Made by a program: the position numbers and the translations under genes. From assembly GCF_030272615.1 (NCBI RefSeq), contig NC_081411.1, forward strand, positions 826,578,397 to 826,642,396: a DNA stretch of 64,000 nucleotides. The letters run 5' to 3'. Below the pieces are notes generated by a model that did no database searches, was not told the origin of the DNA, and was given only the letters and a program-made list of their open reading frames with translations. This DNA is from Cryptomeria japonica. Lineage: Eukaryota > Streptophyta > Pinopsida > Cupressales > Cupressaceae. This document shows, in pieces, positions 15,568-27,324 of the stretch (position 1 is its first letter; every line of letters starts with the position of its first letter).

Positions 15568-16050
15568 GTTCTACATAGCCTGTATGGGTAGAACTAAGGC
15601 CAAAACTTCTAGTACTACATAACCCGTATAGGTTATGAGAAATTGTGAATGTTTACATATACATTTCCATAACCCATATGGGTTATGGGAAAATTGTTAT
15701 ATATTTTAGTCCCAATGGCCTAAAAAATAGTATTGCAAGTTGTTTGAAGGCCCCACTACTTTTGCACATGATTTTCTAGGACAGTAATAGTCAAGTTTTC
15801 ATATTCTTTTGTCACTTTTGCTTTGGAATGATTGATTTTGAAGTTATTTTATAATTGTTACTTTAGATAATAACAAAATCATGATCATTTGTTGTTTTTT
15901 TGCTTTGATTATGATTTATTTGTCTTGTATTTTTTTATTTTTTTTAAGTTATTTTATTATTGTTACTTTAGATTATAACAAAATGATGATCATTTCTTGT
16001 TTTTTTGCTATTTGATTGTGGATTGTCATCATGATGTTATGTGTAGGACA
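15568..16050. other. Spacer with GGGTTATG palindromes before the transposase
   Basis: A near-palindrome CATAACCCATATGGGTTATG lies at about 15669-15690, and a related CATAACCCGTATAGGTTATG just upstream near 15619. An AT-rich part containing a repeated TTATT-TTGTTACTTTAGAT-ATAACAAAAT segment follows (about 15850-15985). The sequence just before 16051 ends GTGTAG, which could be a splice acceptor for an upstream non-coding exon. Confidence 0.5.
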
Positions 16051-17988
16051 ATGGGAAAGAATAAGAGAGGAACAAATGAACAAAGAGAGGTAGCAAAGGA
16101 AAGACAAAGGGAGCGTATGAAGAGATTACGTGAAGGTACGTCATCTAATGCACCTAATGAAAGTGATGAACATTCAACAATTTAAATTGATATGATTAAT
16201 GCACCAAATCAAAATGATCAACATATACGAATTCAAATACATATGATGAATGGACCTAATGAATGCAATGAACATACACCATTTGAAAATGATTTGGTGA
16301 ATGCACATGTTAATGAAATTGAAGAAGATATACCATTTGAATTTGATGTGATCAATGCACATAATGCACCTAATGAAAATGAAGAGCATGCACCAATCTT
16401 AACACCTCTTAGAATAATTCGTAGAAAACCAAAGTTCCTAATAGATATTGATGAAAATATTGTGAAGCCAATGCATGATAAAATTTTTGAAAGAACTTGA
16501 AGAAGAACGGTTAGAAGAATTTGGAATAACTATTTTTGAAAACTTAAATCAAAGTGGAAGATGCCAATTAGTTGTTGAAATGATAAAAAATTTGAAATTT
16601 AGAGAGACAATGAAAATTTTGGGGTTAAGAACATCCAAAATTAATAGTGAAAGAACCATTGTGAGAAATCTTTTTGATGCATACCAAGCCATCGGTTCAA
16701 AATCACGCACTAAAGATGCTAATGTTACTCGTCGTGTCCTCACATCAACCATAATGGGAAAGGAAATGAAAAAATCTCATTTAATAAGAAAAACAAGCAA
16801 GTCATTAAGGATAACTAGAACCACATTACACTATGCCTTAGAGAGGCGAGGGAAAATTGAGAATCCTAACAATAATTCTCTTTGGGAATTCTCTAGTAGA
16901 CTCCCACGCAAGGACAAGGTTGTTATTGATGCACTAAGAATGTTAATTGAGAGATTTTGGCATGACAACACAAGGGTTTCGCCCAACCAAAGAGATGTTG
17001 TTAGAAGGCGAATTGGAATTAGTAATCGTGAGCCACATCCAAAACACTATTTAGATACAACTCAAACACAATTTTATGAAAGGTTTCTTCAAAGCTTTCC
17101 TCAAATTAAAATTAGTCAAAGATTTTTTGAGATGACAAAACCATTTTATGTTAAGATTAATCATTCACATACTACATGTTGTTGTAGGGTCCATGATGAA
17201 TTTTCCATGCATTATGATATTTATCGCTATATCTATTGTACTTTACACACTAACGATGTTTTGCAAGAATGTGGTCTACAAGCACCTCCTAAGTCACCGA
17301 GAGAATTTATTTCAAATGTACTATGTAGACGAGATGATGGGTGCATTTATTATAAGATGATGTGTTTGAGAGGTTTTTGTCCTACATGTGGTGGTTTGCA
17401 ACAGTTGCATAGATGCCTACATCTGGATAGCACACATGAAATTGGTAAGGAACTAGTTTCTATTGGAAAATATAAGTCAGTAATATATGGTGTTAAAGAT
17501 GGAAAAGAATTAAAGAGGTGTGAGTTAGTGAAAAGGGATATATGCATAGCTGATTTTATGAAGATGTTTCAAGAGAAACTAGTATATGAGTACATAGGTC
17601 ACACACATAGAGCTAGATAGTTAGATGAGAAATTCAAGTTGTGTAAGGACACTTTCCCCCTCAGCACTATTGTCTCTGTCATTGATTTTGTTGAGAATTA
17701 TACACTAAAGCCACAAAATGAAGTACAATCTATGTATTACCACTCTACACAAGTTACAATTTTTGTACACATAGCATTAATGCATGCACATGATAGCACC
17801 GAGGAGGACAAAAAGGTTATAAGAGAATATCACTTCTATATCAATGATGATCGTACACATTCCTCAGATTTTGTGCAAGAATGCTTTACAGTCTTCTATG
17901 ATAGTTTATGATAGTTTAAGGGAAAGAGATATAAGATACAACCAACACTTAATATGGTTGGACAATTGCACTGCACAATTCAAGAATG
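16051..17988 (+). pseudogene. DDE-type transposase of the TIR transposon, broken
   Basis: The start is the ATG at 16051 (MGKNKRGTNEQREVAKERQRERM, a basic N-terminus, after a possible acceptor). The frame continues past a TAA at 16183, shifts near 16475-16500, runs to a TAG at 17618 and continues in frame to 17911. Residues include a Cys-rich, probably zinc-binding part (MCLRGFCPTCGGLQQLHRC). The first catalytic Asp is in VIDFVENYTLKPQNEVQS (codon 17684-17686). A 10-bp tandem duplication at 17897-17916 shifts the frame. In the shifted frame WLDNCTAQFKNAR supplies the second Asp (17961-17963). The satellite array then begins at 17989 and the region with the final Glu is missing. The DF-ENYT...W-D-C-AQFK pattern recalls transposases I associate with Sola-like elements; that label is tentative. 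It is convergent with the gene at 20297-23147. Confidence 0.75.
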
Positions 17989-19708
17989 CAAGGGCACACC
18001 TAGCATAAACCTGACCACCTGGATACACTTGCGCTGACGGTTCATTCCCACAACAAGTAGAACGAAAGATGCACTATTTTGCCACCTCTCACTGATAGCT
18101 TTTGACAGTTTTTGATGCAATAGAAAAAATCTCACCATTACAAAACGGAATCGAGTTGCCCAAAACCGAGATAGGATTTTGTAGGCAGTGATAAAATGAC
18201 TCCATAGGTTCAAACGGATCATCCATAAGTGCCACGGTCTCTAAGTTACACTATGTCAAAGTTTGACCATTTTTTCCACTTTGAGTGCTCAAGGGAAAAC
18301 GTCGCTACAAGGTGGCCCGTAACAATCGGACACCTTAGGGAGTGAGATAAGGGCACACCTAGCATAAACCTAACCACCTAGATGTGCTCACATTGACGGT
18401 TCATTCCCACGACAAGAAGAATGAAGAGATGTACTATTTTGCCACCTCTCACTGACAGCTTTTGACGGTTTTTGATGCAACAGAAAAAATCTCACCACAA
18501 GAAAATGAAATGGAGTTGCCCAAAACTAAGATAGGATTTTGTAGGTAGTGATAACATGACCCAATAGGTTCAAATGGATCTTTCATAACTACCACAGTCT
18601 CTGAGTTACGCTACGTCAAAATTTGACCATTTTTTTCCGCTTTGAGCACTCAAGGGAAAACGTCGCTACGAGGTGGCTCGTAATGATCAGATGCCTTAGG
18701 GAGAAAGACAAGGGCACACCTAGTGTAAACCTGACCACTCGGATGCACTCATGTTGATGGTTCATTTCCATGACAAGCAGAATGAAAGATGCTCTATTTT
18801 GCCACCTCTCACTGACAGCTTTTGACAATTTTTGATGCAACAAAAAAAATCTCACCATTACAAAATGGAATCGAGTTGCCTGAAACTGAGATAGGATTTT
18901 GTAGGCAGTGATAACACAACCCCATAGGTTCAAACAGATCATCCATAAGTACCACGGTCTTTGAGTTACGCTATGTCAAAGTTTGACCATTTTTTCCGCT
19001 TTGAGTGCTCAAAGGAAAACGTTGCTACAAGGTGGCTCGTAACGATCGGACACATTGGGGAGAAAGACAAGGGCACACCTAGCATAAAACCAACCACTCA
19101 GACATACTCGCATTGACGATTCATTCCCACAACAAGCAGAATGAAAGATGCACTATTTTACCACCTCTCATTAACAGCTTTTGACGGTTTTTGATGCAAC
19201 AGAAAAAATCTCACCACAAGAAAAAAAAATGGAGTTTCTTGAAATCGAGATAGGATTTTGTAGGCAGTGATAACATGACCCCATAGGTTCAAATGGATCA
19301 TCCATAAGTGCCACGGTCTCGGAGTTACGCTACATCAAAGTTTGACCATTTTTTCTGCTTTGAGCGCTCAAGGGAAAATGTCGCTACGAGGTGGCTTGTA
19401 ACAATCAGATTCCTTGGGGAGCGAGACAAGGGCACACCTAGTGTAAACCCAACCACCTGGATGTGATCGCGCTTATAGTTTATTCCCATGACAAGCAGAA
19501 CGAAAGATGCACTATTTTGCCACCTCTCACTGACAACTTTTGACGATTTTTGATGCAACAGAAAAAATCTCACCATAAGAAAATAGAATCAATTTTCTCA
19601 AATCCGAGATAGGATTTTGTAGGAAGCAACAACATGACCCCATAGGTTCAAACGGATCATCCATATGTGCCACCTGAATGCGCTCGCGCTGACGATTCGT
19701 TCAACTCT
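17989..19708. repeat. Satellite array, unit about 360 bp, about 4.7 copies
   Basis: Units begin with AAGGGCACACCTAG at about 17989, 18348, 18709, 19068 and 19427, a spacing of 359-361 bp. Each unit carries GATGCACTATTTTGCCACCTCTCACTGACAGC-type sequence and a GATAGGATTTTGTAGGCAGTGATAA-type block. The last unit is cut at about 19670 and followed by a short partial restart. Minus-strand frames within three units encode similar peptides (VMVRFFLLHQKLSKA), because the unit length is close to a multiple of three. I do not treat these as genes. The array replaces the C-terminal part of the transposase. Confidence 0.9.
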
Positions 19709-20296
19709 TCTTTTATAGGTGATGAAATGATGAACTTCACTCCATAAGCATGAAATGATGAACTTTAGCATGAAATGTCTTAATTGGTTCTTGAAATGAT
19801 GAACTTCACTCCATAAGCATGAGTTTATGAAATAATAACTTCAGTCCAGTCTCTTCACGCATGAAGGACTCAAAACAAATTCACTCAATCAAAATATAGA
19901 ATATCAACATTACCGGTATCAGTACTTGGGTATACACAATATGAGCAATAGATAGTTTAAAAGTATACACCATATGAATTACAAGTAATGAACAAATTGG
20001 ATCATATTTCAAGACATATACACAACTAACAAATTTGATCACATTTCAATAGCAAATAACTAAGTTTCAGGAATATCATGTTTCATATATATCAATGAAC
20101 AAATTGGATCGAATATCAAGTTTCATATATATCAAAATGAAAAATAATCATGTAAATATATCAAAAAATGGCATCAAAATGTGGCATGTGCCATGTCTGT
20201 CAAAGTCGATATATACATATACAAATGTCAAATATATAAAAAATTGGCCCTTCAATGACCACAACTATAACTATATGTCTCTATTTGTATCTAGGA
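19709..20296. other. Spacer between satellite and minus-strand gene
   Basis: A short repeated segment GAAATGATGAACTT(C/T)A occurs three times between 19720 and 19815, twice followed by CTCCATAAGCATGA. The rest is AT-rich with no supported coding. The convergent 3' ends of the two transposon genes face this region. Confidence 0.5.
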
Positions 20297-23147
20297 CTAT
20301 GGCGGATCATCAAAATCGACCCTCTTCGAAGCAGTACGTGGCTGCAAAAGGACAATTCAAATGTCTAATCAGATATATTTTCTCAATATAACATCAAAAT
20401 AACAAAATACTGAACTCTAAATTGTTTGAAGTTGAAATGTTGATTACCTCATCTTTGTCTTCTACAATTCGGTGAGGCTGATGATCCGTGGGATGTCCTG
20501 CAGGAGGCTGTAACTGGTAAAACAACATTAATACATGTTAATGACATATATGTCAAATAAAACATAATAACTAAAAATGAATAGACTAAAAAACTAAAGC
20601 ATACCGGAGCCTCAGATGGATGTGTTGTGGTCGTAGAAGGCAAAGTCACAGATGAATCAGTTACGACCATTTCCTATATCCATGGTAAGTGATCCAAAAG
20701 GAGTTAACTAGACGGTTTCAACTCCGTTGCGCACTTAGTGAAAAGGAGTTGATATAAGATAGACATACCTTTTGCCTTGGTCGTGTTGGATCCCATAATA
20801 TACGTGTAGGACTTCTACTAAAATGGAATGGTAGAATAACAATAGGAAGTTTGCAAGGGGCCTGTAATAGTTTAAAGACAATCATACAAGTTAATAACCC
20901 AAAGTTGTTGACAAGCTAGATAAAACAAATATTTTTAACATATGTAGAAAAAATGCACACCGAAGCCTTGTATAGTTCTCCTGTAACCTTAGGAGGCCTT
21001 GTGAAATCTAATGCAGCTATTACCATTTCCTGTATGAAAAATGATAACATATGATATAGACATAAAAGGATTTAGTTATTTTGAACAAGCAAGAATGCAA
21101 TCCAAAGTGAATATGAAGATATCACCTCTTCCCTCTGTTGAACCTCATCGACATCAGGTGCATTCATTAATTCCATAAACCCCATATGTTTCTGTATATA
21201 GAACAAATAAATTAAGTGCATTTATCAATATCTACATATACATGTTTAATCATAATACATTTCAACAATTGAATTTAAATTGTAGTTTATTACCTTCTAT
21301 CGTTTGGGTGTCTGAGAGGATATCTTTTTCTACCTAAGAGTGCTAGAGGATGGCTTTCTCACACGAGATGTCCTCAAGGCAGGTGGGGTAAACTAATGGA
21401 AAAAAATTAACATAAGGGAAAAGAGCATGTATTTAATATATCACTTAAGTAAAAAATATATAAATCTAAATGGTACCGCATAGCTATCTTGGCCAAAGTC
21501 AATGGCTGAAAGCGTGATATCATCAAGTTGAGACATCTTAGCCACTGATAAGCCCTACAAAATATCAAGTAATGATACATATAATTAAAAAATATATATT
21601 TTGAATCCAATGTATTATTATATTTTTAACAAATTTACAAATCTTTACCTCTGGTGGCGAAACTACTCATGACCGTGGAGTCGACTGAATAGTATGTGGT
21701 GTAATCCCACCACCTGTTGCACCCTGCAATGCATTTTATTTATATGTCACTTTAAATTGTTCTAAAAATAAAAATTCATTTCTTTTTATAAGATTTAGTC
21801 ACTTAATTGATAACATGTCATAAACAGAATTAAACGCACCTGTGTCTGATAGAGAGGGTACAACATATTGAGTAGTTCATCAGTGAGGGCCACATCCTCT
21901 ATAGTGGAAGCATGGTATCTACTCCCACAACATGTACATGAATGAGATGTCCCACCATCCTTGTCCGCGTTAGTGTCTACACGAAAACATACACCCTGGC
22001 AGATGGGGCACATATGCTAAATGGGCTGGCTCGTGCCAAATGATGCATGAGGTGCTACTGATGAAGGAGGTGCCACCGAGGAAGGAGGTGCTGCTGATGA
22101 AGGAGCTATCGCTGATGAAGGAGGTGTTGTAGGTGCTGGTACATCCTCTGCTCCGACCAGCTGTGTCCCATGCTGAACAATGACATCAGTCAATGATGCA
22201 GCTGCTTGAAGAGTCTGTAATTCCATAGACTCCTTCAAGGATATAAGGACAGTGACATGAACCATGGGTTTAGGAGTTTTACGCCTCCTATGTTGTGGAT
22301 CTACCACCCTATGGGCCCCAGGTCTATCCTGCATAGAGCCTCTCCCTCTACCCTGAAATTGTCAGATGTCAAAGTAATTCGGCTTCTCGTCGAGGATAAA
22401 CTCACAATACAACCTTCTCAAAAAATAGAGAGGCACCTCCCAATTATTACAAGGTGGTTGGTCAAAGACCATATACCACCTATCCCAAAAAGCATCTTTC
22501 AACCTAGCATGAACATACCAATGTATAGGAAACCAAGTCGTATTTAGTTCTAGGTTGTTACTGGTAACAGGATCGGTGAAAAGAGAACATATGTCAGCTT
22601 TAACTATGCCCTTTTTCTTCACTTGATCATATGACAACCGATCTGCATAAAATGCTCGACATCTATCCCTCCATGAACCCCATTTCATAACCTCCCTAGA
22701 TACCTCATTTGCACTATTAGCCAATGTTTCTAGTGTTCTAGCAAGGGTTGAGTGGTGCTCAAGCTTAGAGGTCCTCAACCTATTCACCAAAATAGAAATT
22801 TGGGCACTATTTTGTGTAAGCCGATTGATGAGATCCTCTTGTGTGGTATCTACATGATCTAATGGAGGACGTGGATGGTTTTAGGGTGGTGGTGGTTGTT
22901 GAGGAGCAGCATTTTCAGGATTTTGAGGTTTTTCTTGTTTCTCTTGTGCAATATTAACAGGGTTTTCTTGTGTTGCTTGTGCAGGAGGAGGTCTTTGTTG
23001 TCTATTTCATTTTTGGGGATTGCTTGAAGAATCTGACATCAAATTAATAAAAACAAAACTTAAATAAATTAAAAAACCCTAATATAATTAAAAAGAAAAG
23101 AAAAATAATCAAACAAATCAAATCTTACCTGTTCGATGGGGTGCCAT
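20297..23147 (-). pseudogene. Eleven-exon transposon accessory gene, unknown function, with a few stops
   Basis: Minus-strand exons with GT/AG borders: 23147-23129 (start MAPHRT), 23032-21840, 21723-21649, 21554-21477, 21392-21294, 21191-21126, 21029-20961, 20861-20769, 20673-20605, 20513-20448 and 20341-20297 (ends DFDDPP then TAG). The first junction is phase 1. All nine later introns are phase 0, and exon lengths give whole codons (25, 26, 33, 22, 23, 31, 23, 22 and 15 including the stop). The product is about 620 residues. It has a Gln/Pro-rich N-terminus, then a conserved-looking block with MKWGSWRDRCRAFYADR and WYMVFDQPPCNNWEVP, a Pro/Ser/Ala-rich linker, and a Cys/His cluster (CPICQGVC...CTCCGSRYH) that may bind zinc. 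The C-terminus is hydrophilic. About seven in-frame stops (TGA, TAA, TAG) are present. I do not recognise the family. It may be a DNA-binding helper of the transposase, by analogy with other two-gene plant transposons. Confidence 0.7.
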
Positions 23148-23463
23148 TGTTGAAAATTGCTTTTGATGATGGGAAAATGAAAAAATTTTGCAAACTCGTG
23201 CGGGTTCAATGCTCTTTTTTGCTTTTCCTTGCTGTTGTTCCACGGGTTTTGGTGTTGAAAATGGCCAAAACCCATGGCCTAACAAAAAAAAATATGTTTC
23301 TCAAAACCCATATTGGTTTTGAGGAACTTTTGGTTTTTTTAATTGTTTTTCATCTAGGCTTGGTAAGGCTTGGTGTTACCAAGCCTTGCACATTTTTGAA
23401 ATTTTAGAACCCATACGAGTTATGAATTTTTTTAATTTTTTTTGGCATGTGGCCACTTTTCTA
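23148..23463. other. Right subterminal region of the DNA transposon
   Basis: The region carries ACCCATACGAGTTATG near 23409-23424, related to the GGGTTATG words near 12595 and 15619-15690. It would hold the promoter of the minus-strand gene starting at 23147. No TATA element is convincing. The frames at 23069-23275 and 23141-23407 lie in this non-coding end. Confidence 0.45.
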
Positions 23464-23487
23464 TTCACCATCTTGGTGCACTTACCC
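23464..23487 (-). repeat. Right terminal inverted repeat of the DNA transposon
   Basis: Exact reverse complement of 11725-11748, ending CTTACCC on the plus strand. The TGTG target duplication follows at 23488. Confidence 0.9.
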
Positions 23488-24310
23488 TGTGACTGCTTTG
23501 GTGCATCTTCAAATCGATCCACCATGCACACTACCTACACTCTACCTGGTCTAGAAGCAGTTAGGTACAATAGGTTGCCTATCATGGATCTATACAATGT
23601 TTGATCCACCATTGGTGATTCATCATTCTTGTTTAATTTGCTTCCGGTCACCATGGGGCACTTACCAGTTTGCAATCCTCCATTTGAAATTTCTTCAACA
23701 TATCCTTTGCATACTTGGTTTGTGATAAAGATTCCCTTATCTTGTTGCAATATCTGCAAACCAAGGAAGTATATAAATTCACCAAGCATTGACATCTCAA
23801 ATTTTGACTGCATCTAAGCAGAAAATTATTTGCAAAGAGTGTCCTTATTGCTTGCAAAGATAATGTCATCTACATACACAACCACAATGATCATGTGGTT
23901 TCCATCTTTCTTTATGTATAAATTTTTTTCAGCACTCCCCTTTTTGAATCCTTGCTCCTTCAGGTATTGATCTAATCTTGAATACCCTTCTATAGGAGCT
24001 TGCTTTAAACCATACAAGGCCTTCTTAAATTGACACATAAAGGTTTCATCACCATGTAGAAGAAACCCTTCTGGTTGTTGCATGTACACTTCTTCCAAAT
24101 TTCCATTTAGGAAGGCAGATTTTACATTCATCTGATATACTTTATAACCCTTGTAGGCATAAAAGGCTAGAAATTTTCTAATTGCTTCTAATCTAGCTAC
24201 CGATGCAAATGTTTCTTTAAATTCAATGCCCTCTACTTGAGAGTATCCTTTGCACACAAGTCTAGCTTTATGCCTAACAATTTTACCTTCTTCATTCATC
24301 TTATTCTGTT
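23488..24310 (-). pseudogene. Copia A reverse transcriptase
   Basis: Minus frames 24299-23826 and 23813-23535 encode a copia reverse transcriptase. Visible are [18 protein letters not shown], the [15 protein letters not shown] block, ALYGLKQAP and the catalytic YVDDIIFAS. Downstream are FLGLQILQ and RSMIGNLLYLTASRP, which connect it to RNase H. A stop or shift separates the two frames near 23815-23825. The coding sequence is interrupted after KQSH by the DNA transposon. The N-terminal part of the domain (24310-24880) is readable only in pieces. Confidence 0.85.
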
Positions 24311-25560
24311 AGACCCATTTAGTGCCAATGATTTTCTTGTCTTTTGGTCTAGGGACTAATTCCCAAGTCTTGTTCTTTTCAATCTGTTGTAGTTCTTCTT
24401 CCATGGAATCCATCCATTCTTATCTTTTCTTGGACTCATTGAATGGTTTAGGTTCTACTTCATTCATGTGGAAAAAGTTGACTTGTTCATCATTTCGGGC
24501 AAGTATTCTTCTAGTCTACACACCATCACTCTTATTTCCTAGAATTTTCTCATTGTGGTTATTCAAGTGCACATACCGGTTGGGACCCTTTTGGATGCTT
24601 CTTACAGTTCATTGTCTGACTGAGTTTCTTCACCTTCATCACCTGAATCATCATATCGGTTTACCTATGATTTACATTCTTTGTGCATATCCTCATCAAC
24701 TCTTACATGCACAGTCTCAATGACTCTTCTTAGTCTTTTGTTGTACGATTTGTAGGCTTTTCTATTAGATGAGTAACCAAGGAAGATTCCTTCATCACTT
24801 CTACAGTTAAAACTACCTAGACCATCCATATCTCTCTTAATAAAACACTTACTTCCAAATACCTTGAAGTATTTGACTCATGACTTCCGATCATACCACA
24901 ACTCATAAGGTGTCATTCTGCTATTTGTTCTTAATTGAACCCAATTTAAAGTATATGTAGTAGTATGAACAACTTTCTTCCAATATGTTTCTGGCAGACT
25001 GGCCTCATTTAACATGCTTCTGGCCATCTCCTTGACTGTCCTATTCTTCCTTTCTACCACCATTTTTTTGAGGTGTCCTAGGGGCTGAGTAATGCCTTCT
25101 AATTCCACGTCTTTCACAATAATCTTCAAACTCATTTGACATAAAATCTCCACCATGGTCTGATCTTAGACATTTTAGCTTGCACCCACTTTCCTTCTCC
25201 ACCATCTTATTAAAGGTCTTGAATCTATCAAATGCTTGTGACTTATCTTGCAGGAAAGTGATCCATGTCATTCTTGAATAATATATCAATAAGGAGCATA
25301 AAATATCTTTCACCAGCAAGAGCTCTTGTCCTAGTTGGACCACACAAATCTATATGTACAATTTCAAGTGGTCTTGAGGTATTGTTCTCTTTTTTCCTAA
25401 ATCTTACCTTAGTCCACTTCCCTTTCACACATTCATCACAAAATGTGGTTACCGGTTTGATGATAGGTGGAATATTTCTTACACACCCCTTTTTTCTTAC
25501 TGCAACTAAGTTATCAAAGTTTATGTTGCCTAATATTTGGTGCCACAAATAGCTTTCATC
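24311..25560 (-). pseudogene. Copia A integrase
   Basis: The minus frame 25548-25243 starts with WHQILGNINFDNL and has C-ECVKGK, the pre-integrase zinc-binding region with its second His changed to Asn (LGNI for LGHI). VHIDLCGPTRT carries the first catalytic Asp. In 25343-25041, LRSDHGGDFMSNEFEDYC carries the second Asp. HYSAPRTPQKNG is the usual site near the Glu, where the expected NGVVERKNR is frameshifted; ERKNRTVKEMARSML appears in the overlapping frame 25156-24878. The C-terminal part continues to about 24311 in broken form. Decayed, not functional. Confidence 0.85.
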
Positions 25561-25935
25561 AACCTATCCCATCATGCATTGGGACTCATAATATTCCTTC
25601 AGATTATAAACATTGTCATATGTTCTCTTTCCGTCTGCCACAACCTGACCGGTACACTCTTTCTTTATCTGGTAGCTAGTAGAGTCAAAGTTGAATTTAT
25701 AACCTTTGTCACACATCTGACTCACACTCAATAGATTGTGATTTAAGCCTTCGACATAATATACATCATGTGCCTTCAATTTTTCATCAATATTTAGAGT
25801 ACATTTTCCCTTTATTTTGATGGATGAGCTGTCTCTGAATCTTACTGAACCACCATTTCAATCTTCAAGCTTGATAAATTTATTTTTATCACCGGTCATG
25901 TGGTTTGAATAGCCAGTGTCTACAACCCATAGATT
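25561..25935 (-). pseudogene. Copia A aspartic protease
   Basis: The minus strand near 25920-25890 encodes DTGYSNHMTGDKNKF. It is the copia protease active site, where DSGCSxHMTG is usual. A TGA follows shortly after. The frame 25779-25564 gives VYYVEGLNHNLLSVSQMCDKGY, the conserved C-terminal block that leads into the pre-integrase region. It lies between the zinc-knuckle part of gag and integrase, as expected for copia. Confidence 0.8.
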
Positions 25936-26057
25936 TTTCCTTTCAGTATGTAAGGCAGTCTACACTATCAGACTTGATTCTGCCTTGTCATTTTCTTTCT
26001 TAACCCATACCAGTTTGGTTTCCTTCTTGTCAGCTGCTATTTTGTGCTCTGATTCAA

Positions 26058-26570
26058 CTACCGATTCTTGATCAGGATTTGTCTTCTTCTGCTTGATCTT
26101 CCCATTTTACAAAACTTTTCTATATGTCCAAACTCTTGACAGTTATAGAATTTCACATTTTCATTTAAAGATGAATCTTTAAAATTATTGTAAGGCACCG
26201 GTTTATTCTTCCTACATTCAAAAATCTTATGACCATATCCATTACACTGATAATAGACAACATTCATATCCCAGAATGCATTAAAAACATTTCTACTTTC
26301 ATAACTAGGCTTATTGATTAATCTACAGTCAACTATTCTATGCCCAAATTTGTTACACCAATAACAATAACCATTAAAGTTTGAAACATACCGGTTAGGT
26401 TGCCTTGGTCCTACAAACGAATGCCTCATTGAGGCTCTTCCCTTCATGTTGTTGACATTTGTGAATCCTTCATGGTCAATTGTTTCATTTCTCCTTGGAT
26501 TTTCATGTCGGTACAATGAGTGTGGCCTCCGGTTCATTTCTTGTATATACCGGTTTATGTTCCAATTTCT
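26058..26570 (-). pseudogene. Copia A gag: three zinc-knuckle-like motifs
   Basis: The minus frame 26537-26058 contains CYWCNKFGHRIVDC, a second knuckle with its first Cys replaced by Tyr (YYQCNGYGHKIFEC), and a third likewise (FYNCQEFGHIEKFC). These would bind viral-like RNA in the nucleocapsid. Several knuckles beyond the usual single CCHC occur in some long plant copia gags. The frame has its own stop near 26055, upstream of the protease. Confidence 0.75.
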
Positions 26571-26779
26571 AACAGCATCTGCATATGTCTTCTTATTGGT
26601 ATCCTTGCTTACTGTGAATGTCTTCTTGTCTTCACCTTCATTTGAAGAAGTGAACTATATCTCCTTATCAGATGTGTCTTTTGAACTTTGACCTTCTTAA
26701 AATCCTAAGCCACCAATATCTTTGGATTGCTTTTGTTTGCTAAACATTTTGTCGAAGGCTTCAGTGTTGCCTTCATATT

Positions 26780-27140
26780 TGCTTCTCACTTTATTTCTTC
26801 CTTACTTTCTTCAAGTTCCAAACTGAACTTCACTATCTCTACTTCCAGATCTTGAGGCTCCTTTTTCTTCTTCTGAAGATCAAAGGATGTAACTTCACAT
26901 ATCCTCTTGGTTTCTTCTAGCTGAAGTTTCAAGTCAAATATAACTTGATTGGACTCATCAAAGGATTGCTTCAAGAGGCATTGTTCATCTAGAGCAACAA
27001 ACTTGAACTTCTTTAGTTCTCTTCTTGTTTTAGTCAACTCCTCAAGAGTACTTATAAGATCACCTTCTAGATCAACTTCAGCCTCAATGTCTTCTTCTTC
27101 CTCATCTTCACCAACCGGTTCATCAAGTGCCATAAAGAGA
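26780..27140 (-). pseudogene. Copia A gag: acidic coiled-coil segment
   Basis: The minus frame 27133-26786 begins MALDEPVGEDEEEEDIEAEVD and continues with LISTLEELTKTRRELKKF and LEVEIVKFSLELEESKEE. It is Glu/Lys/Leu-rich with heptad-like spacing, so probably a coiled coil. It lies between the first zinc knuckle (about 27330-27390) and the triple knuckle region. Long copia gag proteins of plants often carry such an insert; its role is unknown. Confidence 0.65.
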
Positions 27141-27324
27141 CTAACTTCTCTTTCATTATCTTGGTAGTCATCTTCTAATGCACTTTCTTTATCTGTGGCA
27201 TCATCCTCAATAGTATATAGGTTGTTCTTCTTCTAGTAGCCTCTTCCTCCTTGCCGGTAGACATTTCTTTCTTTATCTTTACCAGTAGATCTGCTAAATC
27301 CTATTGACTAATCTCTACCAGTTT

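Noticed and set aside
17980-19576. Minus-strand proteins of 80-108 codons in the 360-bp satellite
   Set aside because: They repeat with the satellite unit and are cut at different places in each copy; no start, domain or splice logic supports them.
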